Under the pieces are notes generated by a model, which was given only the letters and a program-made list of their open reading frames with translations, was not told the origin of the DNA and ran no database searches. DNA of 64,000 nucleotides from contig OY811981.1 in assembly GCA_963681505.1 (NCBI GenBank), forward strand, positions 4,917,383 through 4,981,382. Reading direction: 5' to 3'. Shown here piece by piece: positions 53,001-64,000 of the stretch. Numbering within the stretch: position 1 is the stretch's first letter; the number at the start of each line of letters is the position of its first letter. Source of the stretch: Eunapius fragilis. Taxonomy: Eukaryota; Porifera; Demospongiae; Spongillida; Spongillidae. The translations under genes and the position numbers were made by a program.

Positions 53001-54659
53001 AACCACGTGTTCTTATAAAAATTAATTAGCCCGTTTTAAAGCCGGTTGACCGGCTTGGAAATGGGTTAACCCGCTTTAAATTGGGTCGACCCGTTTCAAA
53101 ACGGGTCAAAAGTTTTAAATCGGGCCGTAACATATACATGTATAAGAACATGAAACGTTATCCTTTATTGATATATCGCCCCCGGGCCCCTGCTATTGGC
53201 CTCGTTTGCCTTCCAAATACACTATTTACTATAATATTATGTTGTAAAGGACAACCTGATTCGCTGTGTTCTCTCAATTGAATTGTGCAGAAGTCATGCA
53301 GTCATTAGATAGTGCCGCTGTAATATACAGGGAAGGAGAAACGGCTTAGCAGCTTTAATTAAAAAGGTATACCCCCTGCTGCACTTCTGTACATTATAAA
53401 TTTAGGCTAAGCCCTGCACAGTTTAAATCTGCGCTTTCAGTCTGTTAGTTTTCACCTAAAAGATCTCACCTTTTACACGACAGAATAATTCAGAGTGAAA
53501 CAACCATCGAAGGCATGCATTATAGTATCAAGTATCTGTGTCCATCTGGCTCGCACTGCAGCAATAAAGGATAACGTTTCATGTTCTTATGGAACTAATG
53601 GGGTTAACATCACTACGAAGGACAAGTATGGCCTTAACTGATAGAGCAGGTGGCGTATATAGCATATAAATTCTTTTTTATCTGGAGCTTGGTTAGGTCT
53701 TTAGCACATGCATCGGAGGAAAAATCACGGCTTTGAAAGCGGCAACCACTCAATTTTCACTAGCAGAGGACGGACGATGCATGCCATTGACATATTTTAT
53801 GCCAGATGACTTATTATAATAATAAGCATGAAATTATAGGACAGCCTATACGATTCCACGCAAGTTGGATAGTGGTAGTGACTATCCTTCACGGCTAAAG
53901 AGCTTTCAGGTATTATAAAGCAATAGACTTGCTTGTCTATAGAGCTGCAAAACAGGTTTGAACTAAGAGGTTTTATGGAACCCGTTTTATCTCTTGACGA
54001 ACTCCTGCTTTAATAGCTAATTGTAAAGACTGCAACGCAGATATAGATTTCTTGTCAATTTGGCTTCACCACACTTAGCATACAGACCCCTTTGTTATAA
54101 CCTGGTTTTAAGAGTGTAAGCAAGATACGTAGGCTTGCGCCCATGCAGCTTAATGCCTCTAAGGTCTAGGCGGATAAATCTATGAGGGTATGGCGTACCC
54201 ATCCGGGCTGTAAGCTAAGCTAAGCTCCCCTCATCGTAGAAGGTATCGGTTTAAAAGGTCCGTAAATATTTGTGAACCATTATCTGCCTGCCATGTGCAC
54301 AAAAAGAAATTAGAACACTGTTGTGTCATAAAACGTGATGGAAGTTTAAAATAAGAAATAACCCCCCCCCCCCCGCCACCACGGGTATTTTAGGTGTTGA
54401 AGTTCGTGCAGTTGCTTACTTGTGGGTCCGAAATACTTGCATTTACTGAATAGCCCGGCAGCAGCCGCGAGTCGTTGTTCAATAACTCCAGAGCCAACCG
54501 AAGCCCTGTTAAAAAAGCTTCACCGCCCCCTAGTTCGGATTGATTTGTGAATACTCCGCTCAAAAATACAGCAAGTGTTAACTGCTGATCTACCACGGCC
54601 TCTGTTGTCCTATATCCAGTAAATAACAGCAGGGCAACAGAAAACCAAGCTCCATTCAT
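44705..54659 (-). CDS. Metabotropic GABA-B-like receptor, copy A (17 exons, complete)
   Basis: Class C GPCR at the plasma membrane. Minus-strand exons: 54420-54659, 50754-50891, 49686-49856, 49517-49660, 48756-48821, 48485-48697, 48280-48415, 48084-48181, 47474-47537, 47306-47404, 47123-47255, 46935-47067, 46754-46873, 45464-45592, 45004-45321, 44805-44951, 44705-44749. Phases join without error into 797 aa. Order: signal peptide (MNGAWFSVALLLFTG); Venus-flytrap module (LLPGYSVNASISDPQ, KIMIVGADCSVASSP, MLHFGWSRMAVIVQQ); seven membrane helices (TM1 ISSLGILFALGILIFNLIYA; loop KTWRVYYIFNNARK; FLAWETRGVHLKHLNDSKLI); and a C-terminal coiled coil (VLQLQMEIMTLKKQLEE). The FLAWETR and LNDSK motifs are specific to GABA-B receptors. 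There is no cysteine-rich domain, as expected. Ligand unknown. Confidence 0.95.
45930..45951. repeat. Poly-G tract
   Basis: About 22 consecutive G in an intron of receptor copy A. Confidence 0.97.
46359..46442. mobile_element. 84-bp perfect palindrome in an intron of receptor copy A
   Basis: The two 42-bp halves are exact reverse complements around GGTG/CACC at 46400/46401. TTATA lies directly outside each end (46353-46357; 46441-46445, slightly overlapping the palindrome). The equivalent intron of copy B has no such sequence, so it is probably a young fold-back MITE. Confidence 0.85.
49661..49685 (-). other. Predicted 25-nt intron of receptor copy A
   Basis: On the minus strand it reads GTGAGAACAG...TCTCCCCAG. 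Removing it joins QQEAIFTT to YISLVNWPALAQ in frame; leaving it in gives a stop six codons into the next exon. Copy B has the identical 25 nt at 62860-62884. Confidence 0.8.
49955..50031. repeat. (GT)n microsatellite
   Basis: About 75 bp of GT units in the intron between exons 2 and 3 of receptor copy A. Confidence 0.97.
51200..51466. mobile_element. Inverted-repeat element in intron 1 of receptor copy A
   Basis: The left arm has AACACAACAAAGCC and GCGCGTTTTA; the right arm has the reverse complements (TAAAAACACGC, GGCTTTGTTGTGTTGT) with a few differences. Ends are GGTAATAAAACTGCT and AGCAGTTTTATATTACC. It abuts the element at 51472. Confidence 0.7.
51472..53132. mobile_element. 1.66-kb transposon with CGGGTCGACC-type subterminal repeats
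   Basis: Ends TGTTACGGCCC and GGGCCGTAACA. Just inside each end are multiple copies of a module like TTTTAAAACGGGTCGACC in both orientations (51497-51650 and 53028-53118). Flanks are AT-rich, TATA on both sides, so the target duplication length is uncertain. It carries a Ulp1-type protease fragment on the minus strand. Superfamily not determined. Confidence 0.85.
52085..52453 (-). pseudogene. Ulp1/C48-type cysteine protease fragment
   Basis: The frame contains GGNHWLTISTIGCP (catalytic His), VNIYDSMCCTLPS (Asp) and NNANDCGLYALAF (Gln-like/Asn position and catalytic Cys in DCG), the order of SUMO-protease-type C48 peptidases. The frame is about 122 aa and lacks the N-terminal part of the domain; no transposase was found with it. 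Ulp1-like domains are common passengers of Mutator-like, Zisupton and CACTA elements. It lies inside the transposon at 51472-53132. Confidence 0.75.
53142..53590. mobile_element. 449-bp element with 29-bp perfect terminal inverted repeats
   Basis: ATAAGAACATGAAACGTTAT plus CCTTTATTG at 53142-53170 is perfectly repeated inverted at 53562-53590. The interior is non-coding. It is ten bases from the preceding element. Confidence 0.85.
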
Positions 54660-54831
54660 CGCCGTTCGTATGATGCAGCCACGCCCTCCCCCCCTTTTTG
54701 GGGGTTGGGGGGGTTTTAAATAGGCGTGCACGCAGTGCATTAAGTAAATTGGAATGGTTCACGTAAACATAACATAGCCGATTCCGCATCATGTTCCGTT
54801 GCGGCGGTCCGGGAGGGGGGAGGCCGCAACG

Positions 54832-54852
54832 CCCCCCCCCCCCCCCCCCCCC
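54832..54852. repeat. Poly-C tract upstream of receptor copy A
   Basis: 21 consecutive C. A second C-run lies at about 54362-54374 in intron 1. Confidence 0.97.
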
Positions 54853-54923
54853 AAAATAATCGTTGGGCAAATAATACAATTCAATTACAATAGCGCAAAT
54901 GCACGCCACATGAATCTGCGTTA

Positions 54924-55767
54924 ATGGCGACCAATGCTAGCTGCGTAGTAAACGACAAGCCAAGGCTGCCAAGCTCTACAAGCAATGAAGTGCCGAAGAA
55001 GAGAAAAGCGTCAGCGATTACCCGATATATTTTGCAAATGCCTGCTAGTGACCATGAAAAAGTGTGTCTGCGTAAGACGGCGTTAATTGGCTTTGACAAC
55101 TCCATAACAACGACTACACAGCAGGATCCAGTCTCAGTAGACAGTCGCTCACTGCGGCAACAGACTCCGTCTTCATTCACCTCTTTAGTGCACTCACTAT
55201 CCTCCAAGGCATGCAGAGACAGCAAAATGTGGCATCTGGATTTGGTCATATACATTGCCAGTTGCATGGTTGAAGCACATGCAAGCGCAGGTATGTGAAC
55301 ACGTAAGTGCATATGCAATGACTGAAAATAACCCGTCATAGATGAGGTCTGCACGGTTACAGCATTGACAAAACACCATGACATAATATTTGAAAAAGCG
55401 TGTATGTGCTTGATTTCAATGTCCAGCCACCAGACCTATAGACTTTGTGGAGGACATCAGTGCAACGACATCTTAGTAATGCAGACACTGAGGATGGAGG
55501 CGTTGAAGGATATTATCGTAATCTAACAGTTCCTTTTCTGCAGTGGACCATCTTTTCAGTAACAGTTCAGACTCGGGTATAGTTATGGTGCCCTTCGCAG
55601 TTCTCAGTAGGACTAAAAACAAACACCTGATATTGCCCCACGCAGGCATTAGTCCCTTTGCAGTGGGGGAACATTGCGATGTTAAACCGGAAACTAATAC
55701 TTATGTGCCTGTCCGGTATATACTTTCGGTTTCATCGAGATACATAGTCATAGAGGTGCTGTTCTAA
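54924..55767 (+). CDS. Two-exon gene of unknown function
   Basis: Exon 1 54924-55290 starts ATGGCGACCAATGC and ends before GTATGTG. Exon 2 55544-55767 starts after TTTTCTGCAG. The phases match (1) and the joined frame is 196 aa. It has a basic patch near residue 26 (PKKRKASAITRY), a serine/threonine-rich middle and a hydrophobic C-terminus (PVRYILSVSSRYIVIEVLF). No domain recognised. It is divergent from receptor copy A. The long antisense frame over exon 1 has no such splice support. Confidence 0.45.
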
Positions 55768-55915
55768 GTCGTCGAGGCTGTATAAACTAACATAATTTTT
55801 TCCGGCTTAGCTAGGCTAATGAAATTTCTTCACAGCATGTGCGAAAACCTAGCAGCAGAATGTATATACCAATTAATACAGCTATATAAATGCACATGCT
55901 TGCAGTACTTCGCTC

Positions 55916-56542
55916 TCATAATTCAGCATCATTCAGGTATGCCAGTTTTATGAAGTGGGCATCCACACTTGATGGAGGCGAGTGTTCATTGTTCGTTCTG
56001 AAGTACCCAGTCGGGCTTCCGTCAGTTGATGCCACGGTATAAACTGCGCCATCCAGATACGCTCCCGAATTTGTGTCATCCCAAATCAAGGTTCCGATGA
56101 TGCCTTGCTGAATAAGGTCGCGTTTTATGCACACGTATCTCTGGGCCAGGGCCCCCGTGGGCGGTTCGTAATCAAGGGTGATAATATCGCCCAGCGAAGC
56201 GTAATTACTTGGACACCGAGGTCGCCAGAACGCGACGTCTTGATAGCCTTTGGATCCTCGATCGTTCCATATCTGTAGGTAATCGACAGGGAAAGCAACT
56301 TCATCTGAATATTCTGGAGTAACCACTATGACCTCGTGGTCGGGTAATTCATCATGGTTTCGTTGGGCGGAATGTCCTATGATATACTCTCCAGGTAACA
56401 AGATTGGTTCAAAAATGGCGAGATCAAGTGTTGCTTTTGTCCCTGCATCAGTGTACAATCGAGCCATTTTGTCCGTTGTTCGAGCCCTCAGGCCTTGAGA
56501 GGTTGAGAACAAAATACTCATAGCGATAACAAGACCCCTCAT
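55916..56542 (-). CDS. Secreted Vps62-domain protein, intronless
   Basis: A 208-aa frame. Residues 1-19 form a signal peptide (MRGLVIAMSILFSTSQG). The rest matches the Vps62/DUF946 style: DLAIFEPILLPGEYIIGHSA, VDYLQIWNDRGSKGYQDVAF, WRPRCPSNYASLGDII, then YVCIKRDLI and IWDDTNSGAYLDGAVYTVA. Proteins of this family occur in plants, fungi and some invertebrates; their function is poorly known and some resemble pore-forming or membrane-binding beta-prism proteins. It lies between the two receptor copies on the same strand. The start is the only ATG giving a signal peptide. Confidence 0.7.
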   Translation of the reverse strand: MRGLVIAMSILFSTSQGLRARTTDKMARLYTDAGTKATLDLAIFEPILLPGEYIIGHSAQRNHDELPDHEVIVVTPEYSDEVAFPVDYLQIWNDRGSKGYQDVAFWRPRCPSNYASLGDIITLDYEPPTGALAQRYVCIKRDLIQQGIIGTLIWDDTNSGAYLDGAVYTVASTDGSPTGYFRTNNEHSPPSSVDAHFIKLAYLNDAEL

Positions 56543-57972
56543 CCTCTCTCATGAAGTTAGCAAATTCTTCAGTACATGTAATAGTAACTTGGTAGCGATG
56601 GATGCAGGCGCATTTTATAGCACGGACACGGCTGTTTGCATGAGGCTGAAAACTAGATTTGTAATTAGAACATTACGGTACGTGACCACATCAGCACTCG
56701 GAACCACCTCGTTAAGGATAGACGTTGTCGACCCTGAAATCATTGTTTACAATGCATGCTCCACATGTCCAATATCGGATGGCTAAGCCAGAATGGCTAA
56801 AACCATTCTTGTAGCAAATAACTAGTAAAAATGGCTCGAGCCATTGTAACATGCATGCAATATGTAGCAATTGTGAATGACACACTGCCAGAATTGCACT
56901 AGCCATTGTGACACACTACAATGGTTCCAGCAAGTCATGTTACTACAAATTAACTGGCTATGGAATGGCAGCATTCTGGTGATCACCTATATTGAAACTA
57001 TCTGCGCAAGAATGGCTCGAGCAATTACAACGTTGAAATGAAGAAACTGGGTTGTGTCGTGCAGAATAGTTCAATCGAGCACTTCTATCAAAGAATGTAG
57101 CATGACATGCACTATAGCTGAGCTAGACATTTTACTATTAAATGCCGCCAGCATTCTGACATGCCAATAACCTAATGCAAAGTACCAGCCAGCTTTCAAT
57201 AGATCATCTAACGTGTGAGCAAGCACTAGGACAATCAAGACCTAATTAATGTATTTTTATAAGTTAATTGGTATAATACGGATTAAAATTACAGGAAATT
57301 GAAGAGAATAAGATGAAGGGCCTACCAAATTTACCTATGGATAGATGAAATGGCTTATATGTTACGATTAACACGCACTGAGTTGATCATGTTTCTAAAT
57401 ATAGATTCAACGCACTTAAGCAATAAGCTAGTACTCAAATCTTACCTCACTGGCCAATTAAAAGTGAGCATGACCTTCCTGACCCTTTGGCCCTTCCATG
57501 GAGCTTTGGAAGGTACATTAGTATTGATGTAATAATATCAATAATGTACCAATTGATTACAATTTAATAGCTCTATATATTGGTCAACTGCTAAGAAAGT
57601 GAGTTGTCCAATGCAAGCCTGCTTTTGGCCGCCCTAAGGGCTTGTAGGAAGCAGCAATTACACAATCCTCATTATGACTGTGTGGCCTCTAATCAGTTGC
57701 GAAAACAGAGCACTCCATCTGTGGTACAACTCTTCGAAAGCTAAAAACGTACTCTGGGCTACAGTGAATGAGGAAAGCTGGGTTAAATCGATTGGCCTTG
57801 TTAATGCAGCACTGGTGTATCGATATTTTTTTATCAAGGAAATAACTGCAAGCACACACTGAGCAGTGGCGAATGAACTTATGAGTTTTATCACTTCAGA
57901 ATGATTTTAGGTATTGAACTGATTAACATTGCAATAAACACTCTATTAGTTTCAAACCACACAGATACACAA
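56543..57972. other. Intergenic region between the Vps62-like gene and receptor copy B
   Basis: At 56778-57030 an AATGGCT/AGCCATT motif recurs about eight times in both orientations. At 57510-57548 an inverted repeat (GGTACATTAGTATTGAT / ATCAATAATGTACC) could form a hairpin. No gene recognised. Confidence 0.6.
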
Positions 57973-60900
57973 TTAAGCTGTTGTTTCTGCAACACCTTCA
58001 GTAGTGCTACGTGTTGACTGGAACAGAATTGCATTTATGAGATGTGTCATATTGGCAAGCAGAAATGACATACCTCTTCCAGCTGCCTCTTAAGAGCAAT
58101 GATTTCTGTCTGAAGTTTTGCAACAGTAGCAGAATCTTTGGTTGTGTTTGTAGCACCCACTGCTGTTTCATCTTGAGTTGATGTGGCCTGCTCCGAATCC
58201 TTGTTCCATACTCCGTACACCTGCCGAGGGTTTAAGAGTCACGTGAAATGTCATCAATGGTGTGAGCATCTGTTACCTTGGGTACAAATATGAGGCACAA
58301 GAGAGAGGTGTTCCCCAAGAGCAGGAGAGCTCCAATGACACCATAGCTGGCATTCACAGCACTTTCCAACAGTATGCCAACAGCTGCCAGGGCTACAGAG
58401 AGCACCACAATACCATATATGGAAGCACCAATCAGTTTGGAATCATTAAGGTGCTTCAGGTGGACTTCTCTGGTTTCCCAAGCGAGGAAGACCCCAATCA
58501 CCAGCAGGGCACCTTTGTACACAAACAGAATGCTGAGCCAAACATATTCACTTTCTGCTGAGCACATCTGCACTACCTGAGGCAAAGCAGACCCCTGAAT
58601 GGGACGAGGACAAGGAGTTATTTACATGGAGCGTTAGTATTGTGACCACTGCCCACAAATTGCAATAGTACAGTTACATTTTGCAGCCTCCTGCAGTGCT
58701 GCTGCAAATTCAGATCACATTGGTCCAAGAGCTTACACTTTGTGGCAGTTCATAATTGGTGACTTGTAGCCTAGCGGATGGCACTGCTGTAACAATGGCA
58801 AGGAAGACCAGGTCCACCAGTAGCACACAACCGACCAGCCCAAACAGAAAAACATCATGGAGGAGCTGAGGGGGTTGAGAAGGCTGTTTCATTGCCAGCC
58901 AAACAAACACCCATCTCCCTAAAAATAAAAATAAAAATCTGTAGCCTACAATATACAACCAGTTGGCTATGGTGATGGTTTGAGATGTTTAGTGAGAGAA
59001 TGTGTTATTTTAGAGAGCCTTTACTGCATCGGAAATGAAGAACGCGACAATTAAGTTTTAAAGCCGTCCCTTAGTATACAAAATTCCACTACATTGCTTG
59101 TAAATCCCGATTTTAAAGACCCCTTTCATGTATTTCCAATTAAAGCCATATCAAGGATTGCATCCTCTTATGAACAGCTGTAGCTCAGTGTAGTACCATC
59201 CACAGTTTTACTGATGGAACAGAGCACCTGATAACAAAGGTAAAATTGTGCAACAACATTGTCACAGTACATTCCATCCAAAACTGTAACAATTTGCGTG
59301 CACCTCCAAGTGGTACCAATAATGCATCTAAATTTGGAAAAGCTTGAGGAATCGGACGGTGTGTATGCAATCTATCCCACGTGTAATTTGTAGACGTCAC
59401 TTCAAATGTATTCATGAAGGAGCATGTTTGTGGCAGAGCTCTCCTACCCAGGGATGCACTTAGCACCACTATGTATTAAGGCCAATAACATGCTCACAAC
59501 AAGCGACTTCTCTGTTGTGGGTAGCACATCCAACTTATTTTGCTCAGCAGACATATTAACATCTATCTCACATTTTGCGTGCAATTTTCACATCAGGTGG
59601 GCTCAACAACATTGAAATACACACCCAATATTTACCAGCAAGGTGCAGGATTTCATTGCCTTCTTTTGGCAGGACGGAATAAACAGACATGCCAAAGCTT
59701 CAGCAGTGGCTGTATCATGAATCACCGATGAAGGTGTGGTCATTGGCACAATTACCCATTGTGTTGGGGGTCCGAAGTTCCTACCAGGTCATAGGGCAAT
59801 GTACTATGCACAATTTCAACAAAACCAGTGCAGGGAAAGAAGAGGGGCTGCCCACACACAGATGTAAGTGAAGGAACTCTTGCAAAAAACCAAGACCAGC
59901 AATCCATAAAAGATAAGAGAATTCCTCTTCTGCAAGTTTTAGTTGAAATGTTACCTTCTGAAACACAAATGACATACTTCAGGGTTCAACACGCCTGAAT
60001 TGATTGCGTGCATTGAGACATATAAAGCTTTACTTGAACTGTATACTGTAGTTTGTACCATGGAAAATAAGCCAAGTGACATGTACGAAAGTACATGTAC
60101 ATAAAGCAGGATGAGAATGACGAAAAAGTATCCAACTGTTAGAGCAAATATGTGCTATGGCTATTTCTAAGGCACCAATTGATGTATCATATTGAAATCT
60201 TACCAAAAATTTGGCATGCTTCTCTTAAAACTACACTGTGTTAAAAATATTATACATGTACACATGTATAATATAAATAAAGAGCAGACATGAACCTAAT
60301 AATGTGACTGCCACAACCCCATCCCCAGGCCCAGAATGACATCATAAAAGGACCTATGCCATAAATGATAATAGCAAAAATGACAGAGAAAACACACTCA
60401 ACATTTTTTGATCCCAATATCTGTTCAAGTCATTGCAATTCAACATTACTTTTAAAGGAACCAGTGTATCAAATTGGCCCAAATTAGTTGAATAAAACAA
60501 ATTAGTTGAACAGAAATATATGTACATGGCATACATACTTTCTTATATGTCTTCTTCTGTTTTCTGGCATTATTGAAGATGTAGTAGACCCTCCATGTCT
60601 TGACAAATACTGTGCCAAAGACCAAGGTGAAGGCCAAACTGGCAACCCAGATACGTGTCTGAGTTTTAAAATAATAATAATAATATTTCAGTCATACACA
60701 TCAAATCCAAAGTGGTACCATGCAGAGGTTTAGAGCAGTGATATAAGACCCAATGCCTTCATCAACTCCAAACAGTATGACATCAATATAAAACAAGATG
60801 GCTCCCACAATGATCATCACATTCAGATAGGGGCTGGAGAGCTTCACAACTCTATGTTTGGATGGACACCATGAATATTAGAGGACCATACAAAGATTGT

Positions 60901-63055
60901 AACAACCTTGTCTTTGCATATATCAAGTTGAAAATAAGAATTCCGAGAGCAAAAAGTATCCCAAGAGAGGAGATCACTGTATAGACTGCAAACAGAGCAT
61001 AAGAGATGTACACTATTTCTTTATCCACAGGAACACCATCTACGGTGGAAGGAATTTGGGTAAGCAGCAACAGCACAATGAATACGTACATGGAAATATG
61101 TCGCTCAGTTTATCCTCAAATATGACCAAACCAGTTGATTGTAATATTCCAATCAAGTGTCCTTCTTCAACTACTCCCCCTGCATTGCCTATACATGTAC
61201 ATGGAAATTCTAATCCTAACAAATTATAAAGAAAACAGTACTCACTTTGGTACTGGAAGTATCTAATCATTCCAGTACGTCCACCACTTTTATCAAAAGA
61301 TACAATACCCTAAGAAGGTAACACTTATAAGCATAATGAAATATTCACTCTGACAGTATGTACATGTATACCATAGCAACAGTGAACACTGAAAGCCTGT
61401 TAACATGCATGTACTGCAAACGACATGCTACCAGGCATCCATACACTTGATATGGGTGCAAAAAAAGAACATATACCGTCATTCCTCTAAACTGTAACTT
61501 CTTTGCATTCTGATAGATAGCTGATGCAGTGCTATTGGACTCATACGTAAAATTCTCCAGTGCAAAACCCTGTCCTGGAAATGGTTCAATGTGCATACAT
61601 TCTTAACAAACAGTTCTCATCAAATACAATGGTCTAGATGCACACATACAGCACAGTACACGAAAGACTTTTGATAGCTATTGTACTATAGCTATCTTGG
61701 CTGTACTATATGCACGTTAGCTGTAGTATCTTGGCTATAGTAGTACTACAGCCAAGGTACTACAAATATATACCATGAAAATACATAAAACAACAGGATA
61801 CCATGGTAAGTGGGGTTCTGTTCTTCTCATCCACAGTGATGGAAAGGCACATATCACACATAACACGCAGAGTTTTTACCCAACACTGCAGCCCCTTCCT
61901 ACATCCATGGTGAGTTGTTATGAACTCTGTGGTAGATCTATCCCACAAGCATGTACATATCCTAGTTTGAACCCCCTCCCCCTCCCCCTCCCCTTCCTTT
62001 ATTTACATTCTCATACACTTGGTACATGCTATGATTCTGATGGTACCTTTGGTTGCATTGAGGGCCAGTCCAGCCGCCCAGACGGCATCTACTATAAAGG
62101 GCACATCGTTCAGCAATTTCAAGTCAGTAACATGGACCTTTGTAAGCCTCTCCAGTATGATCTGGTCAAGCTGAGCTCTTGACTGTCATCATCGCCAGCA
62201 CACAAAAGCCAAAGGCATTTAAAAAAATCCACATTGGTGAATGTAAAACTGACCAATCCCATAATATCAGTTGTGATGTTGAGTTCATTGGTAGGGACAT
62301 ATGGCTGATAGTCAATGTAGATACTGTACAGTAATATTTCTTGGATTTCTGCCAGTGTGCAGGGGTCAGGGGAATACCCTCCAGGGAGTACCCACCAGCC
62401 TCTTGGGTACCAGGCAAAGAAGATCCAGAGGTACCCATTTTGAGGTGTCATCCCAAGATGGTAAGACTATTGTAGAGGACACTGTTATGATATTCCACTG
62501 TACAGTGAGAGCATCATGCTATACCTGACATAGTATCTCAGCTGCGTTGGATTGGTAGGTATTGACAAAAATGATGCGTGCTGATGAATCCTGTGCAATA
62601 AGGTTATAGATACAAGTATATGTACTGTCCCAGCTTTGTTTATTTAATGGACAAAATGTTATCTATTCTTGCGGTAGCTAATCTAGTTAACCCTTTTAAA
62701 TGCAGATGGCCTTACACGTAGGTTATGGACAACACTTCGGGTGCTTTCCCCCGTTACAAAGGTGAACTCTAGTGCTGGTTTGAGCTCCAGTGCTTCCAAA
62801 GTGCTTCTGAGTCTTGACAATGTCTGTGCAGGGGCAGGCCAGTTAACAAGACTGATATACTGGGGAGAACCAGGCTGTTCTCACGGTTGTGAAAATTGCC
62901 TCTTGTTGAACGATGACAGCCATCCTTGACCAACCAAAGTGCAGCATGAGGGCAGTAATACCGGTGACTATGTTACTGTCTGAGGCCAACACCCTCAGAA
63001 AGGTTGGGTACGTTGAGTTGTCCCCAAGCTGGGGACTAGTGGAGAGGGGAGAGAT
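57973..63055 (-). CDS. Metabotropic GABA-B-like receptor, copy B (5' end outside the window)
   Basis: Fifteen minus-strand exons match exons 3-17 of copy A in length and phase: 62885-63055, 62716-62859, 62525-62590, 62254-62466, 62047-62182, 61477-61574, 61246-61309, 61090-61188, 60907-61039, 60719-60851, 60539-60658, 58737-58865, 58277-58594, 58074-58220, 57973-58017. It covers most of the Venus-flytrap module, all seven helices and the coiled-coil tail ending STEGVAETTA-like. Exons 1 and 2 are not found between 63056 and 64000, so they lie further right or are lost. Coding identity to copy A is high (TM1 identical), with more change in the ligand module and tail. No stop or frameshift seen. 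Confidence 0.95.
59185..59469 (-). pseudogene. Possible relic of an unknown coding sequence in an intron of receptor copy B
   Basis: A 94-aa frame (LPQTCSFMNTFEVTS, FPNLDALLVPLGGARKLLQF) reads like protein but stops at both ends and has no splice signals that fit the receptor. It lies in the 1.67-kb intron between exons 13 and 14. Family unknown. Confidence 0.25.
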
Positions 63056-64000
63056 CTGTGGGGGGTGGTGGGTGGGTGCTTGTGAAGCATGTGAGAGCCA
63101 CAATTACATACAGTAGGATAATAATGGGGTAGCTTCTGACAAAATGGCACATAAATATATAAACAAATATCTTGCATTACGAATGCTTTGGGTCTATCAG
63201 ACTATACAGACTTTTCTATATATCTAATGTCTTGTTGTCGGGTCATTCTGCCTCCTTTCACCCAGCAAATGGACAGCACCTCTCAGATTTTGGTGCAATT
63301 TCTCATATATGATTGTCATCATATGAGAAGACATTTGACCATTTTGTACTTTAATAACCTTAATGGTTTAGGAGATACACATTGTTGAATAATGATACAC
63401 TTCACTGATAAGTTCAACTTTCACATGTTTTATTTTGGTTCCCACTTATAGCCTAGTTGCATGTTTCACACCACTCAAAGATCTCATGAAGTGCAATCAA
63501 GGTACGATGTGCATTTTGGTGGGAGGTGAAAGAGTTAAACTATTAATTGGTTTATACTACAGATTTTACAAATACTGTTAGAAGAAGGTTGAAAATCACC
63601 ACTTTTTAAAAACCAGTTTGGACACCATACTGAACTTGGTGTTTTTTCATAATAAAAATGTTGATTATTGATAACCCCTGAGGACCAGAAATGGTTTTAT
63701 GTGTGAGCAGCCATTTTGAGTTGATTTAGCAGAAAGTGTGGCTAAGTGGATTACATAACGTTCAAACCTCAGCAATCAAAAGTTCAATTGTGAATGAAAT
63801 TAACTATTATGAAATTAACTGTTACTTCTACGTAATCCATAATTATAATTATATATATGAGCGCGTGTGTGCGCATGTATGCGACAGCTGTGGACTCGGT
63901 CACAAAGCAATGTCAGCAGGAACTTTAGCTCATTAGCCATGTACTGGTACAATGTACACCCACATCAGTATATCTAAGAGTGCGCGTACGCACGTGTACA
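63056..64000. other. Intron or 5' region of receptor copy B
   Basis: No exon resembling exon 1 or 2 of copy A is seen. AT-rich with no other recognised feature. In copy A the corresponding intron is 897 bp and exon 2 follows, so exon 2 of copy B may lie just beyond the window. Confidence 0.6.

Noticed and set aside
54881..55384. 167-aa minus-strand ORF upstream of receptor copy A
   Set aside because: It is antisense to a plus-strand exon with a good donor and a phase-matched second exon; no domain.

Overview
This is a nuclear window from an animal with compact genes, most likely a demosponge. That placement is an inference. It rests on many 50-70 bp introns, a B9D1 orthologue of ciliated eukaryotes, tandem metabotropic GABA-B-like receptors (a family strongly expanded in sponges), an intronless inducible HSP70, and a very high density of DNA transposons, MITEs, (CA)n tracts and perfect palindromes. 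I saw no tRNA, rRNA or CRISPR.

Layout. 1-715 is a dispersed repeat carrying a 142-bp perfectly palindromic MITE. 1853-3999 is an intact heat-shock HSP70 with heat-shock elements. 7.1-20.8 kb is transposon-rich: broken Tigger/pogo halves, a 5'-truncated hAT transposase, an apparently intact 2.5-kb piggyBac with a three-exon transposase, and the retroelement-like ORFs it sits in. 22.96-23.78 kb is a decayed Ty3/Gypsy pol in which integrase precedes reverse transcriptase.

24,093-38,316 is the centrepiece: a 14.2-kb CACTA (EnSpm/CMC) transposon with matching termini and a 3-bp ATA target duplication. It holds two divergent genes sharing a 54-bp promoter: a 952-aa TNP2-type transposase with D/D/E residues and a 340-aa, four-exon accessory protein. 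It also holds an internal 163-bp satellite. A second CACTA-like element of 6,964 bp sits in that satellite with a CAA target duplication, and removing it restores the 163-bp period exactly. A 3.4-kb Tigger element with 1.34-kb inverted repeats is nested inside the second element.

Host genes resume at 38.6 kb. B9D1 (seven exons, minus strand) is head-to-head with an MPLKIP-like gene (plus strand), 66 bp apart. A cluster of palindromic MITEs follows (41.8-43.6 kb). From 44.7 kb to the right edge lies a tandem pair of GABA-B-like receptor genes on the minus strand. Copy A is complete (17 exons, 797 aa). Copy B has 15 of the 17 exons in the window. Both share a predicted 25-nt intron. Between them are a short two-exon gene of unknown function and a secreted Vps62-domain protein. 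The first intron of copy A holds three further inverted-repeat elements, one with a Ulp1-type protease fragment.

All exon coordinates were derived by hand from splice signals and reading-frame phase.
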